A stretch of 64,000 nucleotides of DNA, from assembly GCA_035539135.1 (NCBI GenBank), contig DATLJD010000012.1, positions 104,254 through 168,253 on the forward strand, written 5' to 3'. Numbering within the stretch: position 1 is the stretch's first letter; each line of letters opens with the position of its first letter. The position numbers and the translations under genes are program-made. The DNA comes from JABFWF01 sp035539135 (GTDB lineage: Bacteria > Pseudomonadota > Gammaproteobacteria > Xanthomonadales > Xanthomonadaceae). This document shows, one piece after another, positions 57,866 to 64,000 of this stretch. The notes beneath the pieces are model-generated. The model was given only the letters and a program-made list of their open reading frames with translations. It searched no databases and was not told the origin of the DNA.

Positions 57866-60637
57866 TCAGCGCGCATCGGGCGCCTTTCCGAGGCGGGCCT
57901 GCAGCCCATGGATCGCCGTCCACAGCGGCGCGCCATCGGCCAGCCGCGGCGCGAGCACCGGCACGGCCAACTGCAGTTGCATGCGCGCGCCCGCGTCGTC
58001 GCCGGCATCCGCCAGGCCCTGCGCGTACTCGACGCGACGGCGCGCGGTCTCGACGTGAGCCGCGCCGAACGCCGCGGCCAGGATGTCGACCGCGCGCCGG
58101 CGCGCGTCGACCACGCCGCGGCGGTCGCCGGCGCGCGCCGCCAGATCGGCCTGCAGGCTGGCCAGCCAGGCCGCGCGGCGCGGCCGCCCGAGCGGCTGCG
58201 CCGCGAGCGCGCGCAGCTCGTCGGCGGCCTGCCCGCGCTGGCCGGTCGCCAGCAGCCATTCGGCGAACAGCAGGCGATGGCCGCGGCTGGCCGGCCCATC
58301 CCCTTGGGTCGCTCGCCACGTGGTCCAGGCCGGCGCGATCAGGCCGCCGGCCTCCGCGGCGCGGCCACTGCGTAGCAACAGGCGACCGAGGTTGAGCCTG
58401 GCGCGCAGCACGCTCGGGTCGCTCTCGCCGAGTTTCGCGGTGCGGATCGCGAGCGAGCGGCGGAAGCCGCGCTCGGCCTCCGCGATCGCGCCGCGATCCT
58501 CGTCCAGCGAGGCCAGGTTGTTGAGTTGGACCGCGTAGTCCACGCTGTCGGCGCCGGCCGATGCGGCCGACAGGCGGGCCGCCTCCTTGTAGTGCGCGGC
58601 GGCCTCCGGCCATGCGCCGAGATCGTGCAGCGTCGATGCCAGTTCGTTGTGGGCGGTGGCCACGCCGGTGCCGTCGCCGTACAGGTGGCGGGACAAGGCC
58701 AGCACCCGCCGCTGCAACTGGGCCGCTTCGACCAGCCGGTCCTGGCCCGCGAGCGATTGCGCCAGGCCCGACAGGCTGTGCTCGTACGACGCGTTTTCGC
58801 CGCCCCCGAGCGCCTCCTTCATCGCCAGCGCCTGCCGGTACCAGCGCTCGGCGGCGATGAAGTCGCCGCGCTTGCGCGCGAGCATCCCGAGGTTGTGCAG
58901 GGTGGAGGCGACGGGGACGGAAGGCGTGCCGGCGTGGCGCAGTCGCAAGGCCAGCGCGCGGTTGAGCACCGTTTCCGCTTCCCGCGCATCCATCTTGACC
59001 AGGGCGATGCCCAGCGAGTTGAGCGAATCGGCGACCTCCAGCGGCCCCGCATGCACCTGCTCGCGCAGGGCGAGCGAACGCCTGCCCGCCGCGACCGCCG
59101 ACGCGCCCATGCCACTGTTCGCGCGCAGCACCGCCAGCTCGCTGTACACCTCCGCGGCCTTGCCGGGTGCGCCGACCGACGGCTGCTGGAAGGCGTCGGC
59201 CGACGCGAGCAGCAGCGGCTCGGCCAGTTCCGGGTGGCCGAGGTTGCCGTAGGCCTTGCCCAGCGCCTGCTGCAGCGGCGCCAGCAGCCCCGGGTCGCGA
59301 ATGCTGCCGTCGTCGATCTTCGCGGCCGCGGCGTCCAGCACGTCGCGCGCGCTCAGGTCCACGCTGCCCTTTCCGATCTTGGGGTCGGCGACGGTGAACG
59401 CGTCGACCAGCAACTGCTGCACCTGCTCCGACGTCGCGGCCGCATGGCGGGCGGCATCGCGCTCACGCTGCAGGCCCCACACGAACCCGGTGCTGAGCAA
59501 GGCGACCAGGCCGACGAAGCTGGCCTCCACCCAGCGCCTGCGCAGCAGCCGCCGCAGGCGGTAGCCGGGCGTGGCCGGACGCGCGCGGACGGGATGCCGG
59601 CGGAGGTAGCGGTCCAGGTCCTCGCGCAACTCGGTGACCGTCTGGTAGCGGCGCGCGGGCTCCGCGGCGCTGGCGCGCGCCGCGATCGCGTCGAGGTCCC
59701 CGCGCAGGCGCGCGCGCCACGGCAGGTCGGGCGCGGCCAGCGCGCTGGGCAAAGGCAACTGCGCCCCCGGCGCGCGCGAGGCGCGTTGGCCGGCGAGCAG
59801 CTCGGTCAGCAGCACGCCGAGGCTGAAAATGTCGCTGCCGGTGCTGACCACCCGGTTGGAAAGCAGTTCCGGGCTTGCGTAGGCCGGCGTGCAATAGCTG
59901 CCGCCGGCGGTGGCGCGCGCGCTGCCGGCCGCGCGCGCGACGCCGAAGTCGAGCAGCACCGGCTCTCCGTCCGGACGCACGACCACGTTGGCCGGCTTCA
60001 GGTCGCAGTGCACGACCAGGTGCCGGTGCGCCGCCTCGACCGCTTCGCAGATGCGCTGGAACAGGCGGATGCGCGCGGCCAGCCCGGGGCGCTGCTCCGC
60101 GCAGTAGCGATCCAGCGGCAGGCCCTCCACGTACTCCATGACGAGGTAGGGGTGGCCCGCCGGCGTGCTGCCGCCGTCGTACAGGCGGGCGATGCCGCCA
60201 TGCTGCAGGCGGGCGAGGATCTGCCGCTCCAGCGACATGCGCTCGACCGTCGTGGCATCGGCCGTCCCGCGCAGCAGCTTGATCGCGACCCGGCGCGAAT
60301 AGGCGCGGTCGATGCGCTCGGCGAGGAAAACCGTGCCCATCCCGCCGCTGGCGATGCGCTCGACCAGCTTCCAGGCGCCGAGCACGTCGCCGATATCGAG
60401 CTCGGTGTCCTCGCCGTCGTCGCCCGCGCGGGCCGTGTCATCCGCCGCCGCGGACGGCCCGGCGCCGGCCTCGGCGCCATCCAGCCAGTGTTCGACCAGC
60501 GCGATCGTGTCCGGATCGCTGGTCAGTTCGCGCAGCCGGCCATGCCGTTGCCCGGAGGGCAACGTCTCGATCGATGCGAGCAGCCGTCGCGCCTGCTGCC
60601 GCGTCTCCGCGGCGGTGCGGTCTTCCAACAGGTCCAT
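57866..60637 (-). CDS. Membrane Ser/Thr protein kinase with TPR sensor region
   Basis: A 923-residue Hanks-type kinase. The glycine loop is IASGGMGTVF, catalytic Lys120 lies in RRVAIKLL, the catalytic loop is VVHCDLKPANVVV (His210, Cys211, Asp212), so Arg of HRD is Cys (a non-RD kinase), and LLDFGVARA holds the metal Asp230. A membrane segment is at 370-389 (WVEASFVGLVALLSTGFVWG). The rest, about 530 residues, consists of tetratricopeptide repeats (for example VADSLNSLGIALVKMDAREAETVLNRAL) that should be periplasmic. A GAGGGGACC ribosome site supports ATG at 60637; an in-frame ATG 126 bases upstream adds a low-complexity tail. Confidence 0.9.
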   Translation of the reverse strand: MDLLEDRTAAETRQQARRLLASIETLPSGQRHGRLRELTSDPDTIALVEHWLDGAEAGAGPSAAADDTARAGDDGEDTELDIGDVLGAWKLVERIASGGMGTVFLAERIDRAYSRRVAIKLLRGTADATTVERMSLERQILARLQHGGIARLYDGGSTPAGHPYLVMEYVEGLPLDRYCAEQRPGLAARIRLFQRICEAVEAAHRHLVVHCDLKPANVVVRPDGEPVLLDFGVARAAGSARATAGGSYCTPAYASPELLSNRVVSTGSDIFSLGVLLTELLAGQRASRAPGAQLPLPSALAAPDLPWRARLRGDLDAIAARASAAEPARRYQTVTELREDLDRYLRRHPVRARPATPGYRLRRLLRRRWVEASFVGLVALLSTGFVWGLQRERDAARHAAATSEQVQQLLVDAFTVADPKIGKGSVDLSARDVLDAAAAKIDDGSIRDPGLLAPLQQALGKAYGNLGHPELAEPLLLASADAFQQPSVGAPGKAAEVYSELAVLRANSGMGASAVAAGRRSLALREQVHAGPLEVADSLNSLGIALVKMDAREAETVLNRALALRLRHAGTPSVPVASTLHNLGMLARKRGDFIAAERWYRQALAMKEALGGGENASYEHSLSGLAQSLAGQDRLVEAAQLQRRVLALSRHLYGDGTGVATAHNELASTLHDLGAWPEAAAHYKEAARLSAASAGADSVDYAVQLNNLASLDEDRGAIAEAERGFRRSLAIRTAKLGESDPSVLRARLNLGRLLLRSGRAAEAGGLIAPAWTTWRATQGDGPASRGHRLLFAEWLLATGQRGQAADELRALAAQPLGRPRRAAWLASLQADLAARAGDRRGVVDARRRAVDILAAAFGAAHVETARRRVEYAQGLADAGDDAGARMQLQLAVPVLAPRLADGAPLWTAIHGLQARLGKAPDAR

Positions 60638-60822
60638 CGGTCCCCTCCCCGGGCCCATGCGGGCGAGCGCGTCCGGCGTGCTTCGCCCCCGCGCCTCGAC
60701 CCCTCGCCTCCCCAGGCGGGTGCCGCCCATCTTCCTGCCCGACGATGCACCGATGCACGGCACGCCGCAACGCCGGGCCCCTGGATTCTAGGATGAACGC
60801 GCCAAGGGCGCGCACCCGGCCG

Positions 60823-62121
60823 TCAGTGCGCCGCGACGTCTTCCTCCCCGCGCGACACCACCGTCGCCAGCATCAGGTCGCCGGTGACGTTGAGCGTGGT
60901 CCGGCACATGTCGAGGAAACGGTCGACGCCGAGGATCAGGCCGATGCCTTCCGGCGGTACTCCGACCATGCCGCAGATCAGCGCGACCACCGGCAGCGAG
61001 CCGGCCGGCACGCCGGCGGTGCCGATGCCGCCGAGGATGCACACGAACATCACCGTCGCCTGCTGCGCCAGCGACAGGTCGACGCCGAAGAACTGGGCGA
61101 GGAACAGCACGGTCACACCCTCGAACAGCGCGGTGCCGTTCTGGTTGGCGGTGGCGCCGACGGTCAGCACGAAGCGCGAGACCCGGGTCGGCAGGCGCAG
61201 TTCCTCGTCGGCGACGGTGAGCGCGGTCGGCAGGGTCGCGTTCGACGAGGCGGTCGAGAAGGCCATCACCATCGCCTCCTGCACGCCGCGGAAGAAGCGC
61301 AGCGGCGAGGTCCGGCCGACCACCCGCAGCATCGCCGAATAGACCACGACCATGTGGATCGCCAGCGCCAGCACCACCACCCCGACGTAGGCGCCCAGCC
61401 GCACCAGCAAATCCCAGCCGAACAGCGCGGCCAGGTTGAACATGAAGCAGAACACGGCGTAGGGCGCGAGCCGGATCACCAGCCCGATCAGGGTCATCGA
61501 GACCTCGAACAGGCCCTCGATGCCGCGCTTGAGCACGTCGGCCTTGCCGGCGGGGGTCAGCACCAGGCCGATGCCCAGCATCAGCGCGAAGAACATCACC
61601 GCGAGGATCGTGTTCTCGGCCGCCGCCCTGACCACGTTGTCGGGCACGATCGACAGCAGCATGTCCAGCCCGCGCGGCTGGCTGCCGGTCGAACTGACGA
61701 TCGCCTGCGCGCGCTCGGAGCCCGCGCTGAGCAGTTGCTGCGCCGCGGCCGGGTCGACGCCGGCGCCGGGCTTGAGCCAGTTCACCAGCACCAGGCCCAG
61801 CACCACCGCGATGCCGGAGACCAGCACGGTGTAGCCCAGGGTCTTCCAGCCGATCCGGCCGAGCGCGCGGATGTCGCCCATCTCGGCCACGCCGACCACC
61901 AGCGCCGAGAACAGCAGCGGGATCACCAGCATGAAGATCAGGCGCAGGAACAGCGACGCGAACGGCTGGGTGACCCAATGGGTCAGCCCCTGCACCCAGC
62001 CCGCCTCCGCCCCCGCCGTGTAGTAGGCGACCAGGCCCAGCAGCAGGCCGGCGACGAAGCCGATCGCCATCTTCCAGTGCAGCGGCAGGCGCCTGCGCGC
62101 CGGGGGGGCGGTATCCGTCAT
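60823..62121 (-). CDS. Dicarboxylate/amino acid:cation symporter (DAACS family)
   Basis: A 432-residue transporter of the GltP/DctA type that imports glutamate, aspartate or C4-dicarboxylates with protons or Na+. It has the family's membrane segments (MAIGFVAGLLLGLVAYYTAG, LRLIFMLVIPLLFSALVVGV, LGYTVLVSGIAVVLGLVLVNW) and the re-entrant loops: AFSTASSNATLPTAL (SSNAT in place of the classical SSxAT Ser-rich motif) and TVGATANQNGTALFEG (NQNGT near the substrate site), then GGIGTAGVPAGSL and GVDRFLDMCRTTLNVTGD. ATG at 62121 was chosen as the one just before the first segment; an upstream start at 62220 adds a disordered tail. Confidence 0.92.
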   Translation of the reverse strand: MTDTAPPARRRLPLHWKMAIGFVAGLLLGLVAYYTAGAEAGWVQGLTHWVTQPFASLFLRLIFMLVIPLLFSALVVGVAEMGDIRALGRIGWKTLGYTVLVSGIAVVLGLVLVNWLKPGAGVDPAAAQQLLSAGSERAQAIVSSTGSQPRGLDMLLSIVPDNVVRAAAENTILAVMFFALMLGIGLVLTPAGKADVLKRGIEGLFEVSMTLIGLVIRLAPYAVFCFMFNLAALFGWDLLVRLGAYVGVVVLALAIHMVVVYSAMLRVVGRTSPLRFFRGVQEAMVMAFSTASSNATLPTALTVADEELRLPTRVSRFVLTVGATANQNGTALFEGVTVLFLAQFFGVDLSLAQQATVMFVCILGGIGTAGVPAGSLPVVALICGMVGVPPEGIGLILGVDRFLDMCRTTLNVTGDLMLATVVSRGEEDVAAH

Positions 62122-62260
62122 CTGCGCGTGTGTCCCCGAAAACGAAGGGGTCGACTTTACACGACCCCCGCCGCCGCCCGGCCCGTGTGAAGACGGCGTG
62201 GAGGGTTCCACGGCGGGCATCGGTTAGCGTCTGCCGGTTACGTCGCAACAGGGGGAGCGC

Positions 62261-64000
62261 GTGAGCGCCCAGAGCACCGCCAGTCCCGCCCGCCGTCGCC
62301 GCAACGGCGCCGCCGCCGCGCCCGCCGTTCCGGCCGTCCCGGCCGATGCCGACCCGCTGCTGCAGCTGCTCGCGGCGATGCAGGCGGCACGCGCCGGCGA
62401 CTTCTCCACGCAGCTGCCCGCGCACTGGGACGGCATCGCCGGCAAGCTCGCCGAGAGCTTCAACGACATCGTCGCCAGCAACCGGCGGCTGGCCAACGAG
62501 CTGGCGCGGGTCGGCCAGAAGGTCGGCCGCGAGGGCCACACCCGCCAGCGCATCGCGCCCGCCAACCGGCAGGGCGCGTGGGCGGAGATGGAACAGTCGG
62601 TCAACCAGTTGATCGACGACCTGGTGCGCCCGGTCGAGACCATGACCGAGGCGATGGCCGGCGTGGCCAAGGGCGACCTCACCCGCACCGTGCCGCTGGA
62701 GGCCGACGGCCGCCCGCTGCAGGGCGAGTTCCTGCGCTCGGCCAACATCGTCAACCGCATGATCGAGCAGATGGGCGAGTTCTCGTCCGAGGTCACCCGC
62801 GTGGCGATCGAGGTCGGCACCGCCGGCCTGCTCGGCGGCCAGGCCAAGGTCAAGGGCGTGTCCGGCGTGTGGAAGGACCTGACCGACTCGGTCAACCAGA
62901 TGGCGTCCAACTTGACCGCGCAGGTGCGCAACATCGCCGAGGTCACCATCGCGGTGGCCAACGGCGACCTCTCGCGCAAGATCACGGTGGACGTGCGCGG
63001 CGAGATCCTGCAGCTGAAGGAGGCCATCAACACGATGGTGGACCAGCTGCGCGGCTTCGCCTCGGAGGTGACGCGCGTGGCGCGCGAGGTGGGCACCGAG
63101 GGCAAGCTCGGCGGCCAGGCGATCGTGCCGGGCGTCGCCGGCACCTGGAAGGACCTCACCGACAACGTCAACGCGATGGCGTCCAACCTCACCGCGCAGG
63201 TGCGCAACATCGCCGAGGTCACCACCGCGGTGGCCAAGGGCGACCTGTCGCGCAAGATCACGGTGGACGTGCGCGGCGAGATCCTCGAGCTGAAGAACAC
63301 CGTCAACACCATGGTGGACCAGCTCAACGGCTTCGCAGCCGAGGTGACCCGCGTGGCGCGCGAAGTGGGCACCGAGGGCAAGCTCGGCGGCCAGGCCGAG
63401 GTGCCCGGCGTCGCCGGCACCTGGAAGGACCTCACCGACCACGTCAACTCGATGGCGTCCAACCTGACCCTGCAGGTGCGCAACATCGCCGACGTGACCA
63501 CCGCGGTGGCCAAGGGCGACCTCTCGCGCAAGATCACCGTGGACGTGCGCGGCGAGATCCTGCAGCTGAAGGAAACCATCAACACGATGGTGGACCAGCT
63601 CAACGGCTTCGCCGCCGAGGTGACCCGCGTCGCGCGCGAGGTCGGCACCGAGGGCAAGCTCGGTGGCCAGGCCCAGGTGCCCGGCGTCGCCGGCACCTGG
63701 AAGGACCTCACCGACAACGTCAACTCGCTGGCGTCCAACCTCACCTCCCAGGTGCGCAACATCGCCGAAGTCACCACGGCGGTGGCGAAGGGCGACCTGT
63801 CGCGCAAGATCACCGTGGAAGTGCGGGGCGAGGTGCTGCAGCTGAAGGAAACCGTCAATACGATGGTGGACCAGCTCAACGGCTTCGCCGCGGAGGTGAC
63901 CCGCGTCGCGCGCGAGGTCGGCACCGAGGGCAAGCTCGGCGGCCAGGCGCAGGTCCCCGGCGTCGCCGGCACCTGGAAGGACCTCACCGACAACGTCAAC
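62261..64000 (+). CDS. Tandem-HAMP sensor histidine kinase, N-terminal part (cut by window edge)
   Basis: An open frame of 580 codons from a GTG at 62261, after GGGGGAG, to the window end. After a 40-residue Ala/Arg-rich lead, the protein consists of HAMP units with a 92-residue period, each with core VTTAVAKGDLSRKITVDVRGEI, MVDQLNGFAAEVTRVAREVGTEGKLGGQ and VPGVAGTWKDLTDNVN. This is the layout of group III (Nik1/Os-1-like) hybrid histidine kinases; the kinase domains must lie beyond the right edge. No membrane segment is seen, so sensing is likely cytoplasmic. It is divergent from the symporter gene. Confidence 0.85.
   Translation, partial: MSAQSTASPARRRRNGAAAAPAVPAVPADADPLLQLLAAMQAARAGDFSTQLPAHWDGIAGKLAESFNDIVASNRRLANELARVGQKVGREGHTRQRIAPANRQGAWAEMEQSVNQLIDDLVRPVETMTEAMAGVAKGDLTRTVPLEADGRPLQGEFLRSANIVNRMIEQMGEFSSEVTRVAIEVGTAGLLGGQAKVKGVSGVWKDLTDSVNQMASNLTAQVRNIAEVTIAVANGDLSRKITVDVRGEILQLKEAINTMVDQLRGFASEVTRVAREVGTEGKLGGQAIVPGVAGTWKDLTDNVNAMASNLTAQVRNIAEVTTAVAKGDLSRKITVDVRGEILELKNTVNTMVDQLNGFAAEVTRVAREVGTEGKLGGQAEVPGVAGTWKDLTDHVNSMASNLTLQVRNIADVTTAVAKGDLSRKITVDVRGEILQLKETINTMVDQLNGFAAEVTRVAREVGTEGKLGGQAQVPGVAGTWKDLTDNVNSLASNLTSQVRNIAEVTTAVAKGDLSRKITVEVRGEVLQLKETVNTMVDQLNGFAAEVTRVAREVGTEGKLGGQAQVPGVAGTWKDLTDNVN
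62900..64000 (+). repeat. Tandem 276-base coding repeat (HAMP units)
   Basis: The block opening (A/C)TGGCGTCCAAC recurs at 62900, 63176, 63452 and 63728, a period of exactly 276 bases (92 codons). Copies are nearly identical in protein and very similar in DNA, which suggests recent duplication or conversion. The array continues past the window. Confidence 0.9.

Noticed and set aside
62261..64000. Calling this gene a methyl-accepting chemotaxis protein because of its HAMP units
   Set aside because: The strict 92-residue unit, lack of membrane segments and absence of a receptor tip so far fit a group III-type kinase.

Overview
The window is about 70% GC, densely coded, and reads as chromosome of a gammaproteobacterium of the Lysobacteraceae/Xanthomonadaceae type (Lysobacter, Luteimonas or a relative). 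This placement is inferred from codon use, the tkt...gap-pgk-pyk-fbaB gene order, the che operon layout and the short dispersed palindromic repeats; no rRNA or other strong marker is present. No tRNA, rRNA, CRISPR array, prophage or transposase gene was seen.

Region by region. (1) 1-1158: the 5' part of an RHS/YD-repeat secreted protein, running off the left edge. (2) 1277-14092: a chemotaxis locus, STAS-cheY-cheA-cheW, a reverse-strand TonB-C mini protein, then MCP, GAF/PAS-GGDEF-EAL, cheR, cheD, cheB and an MCP-like protein without a sensor domain. Four sequences matching the flagellar sigma-28 (FliA) promoter lie in front of its sub-units, and cheD and the last MCP-like protein end in the same seven residues. 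(3) 14130-25427: a dispersed repeat, an orphan histidine kinase, an HpnE/CrtI-type flavoprotein, a SpoU-type RNA methyltransferase overlapping an RND efflux pump with its adaptor, cysB divergent from cysK, a small membrane protein and a macro-domain protein. (4) 25454-39159: the central carbon genes fbaB, pyk, pgk, gap and tkt, all on the minus strand, interrupted by a GNAT enzyme, a divergent globin/ferredoxin pair around an FNR-type site, repeat elements, an S1/P1 nuclease, trxC, a coupled HD-GYP/EAL gene pair and a 3-methyladenine glycosylase.

(5) 39531-56664 is the most unusual part: one uninterrupted plus-strand run of 14 genes for an MSHA-like/type II secretion-like pilus machine. It encodes a lipoprotein secretin, a TPR protein, a GspA/MshM-type ATPase with a peptidoglycan-binding tail, a GspE/PilB-type ATPase, a GspF/PilC-type platform protein, GspL-, GspM- and GspC-like assembly proteins and six prepilins. 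Most genes overlap by 1-17 bases, so they are probably translated as a coupled set. Three of the prepilins are very large (356-760 residues), with hydrophobic and helical C-terminal extensions that ordinary pseudopilins lack. No prepilin peptidase is present, so processing must rely on a PilD encoded elsewhere. (6) Facing this operon at 56674-60637 is a two-gene unit, a membrane Ser/Thr kinase with TPRs followed by a BTAD-FHA regulator: a plausible phosphothreonine relay that may or may not control the pilus genes.

(7) The right end holds a dicarboxylate/glutamate symporter gene and the start of a soluble sensor kinase built from tandem 92-residue HAMP units, which runs off the right edge. 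Overall the window is rich in signalling (chemotaxis, c-di-GMP, Ser/Thr kinase, HAMP kinase) next to surface structures.
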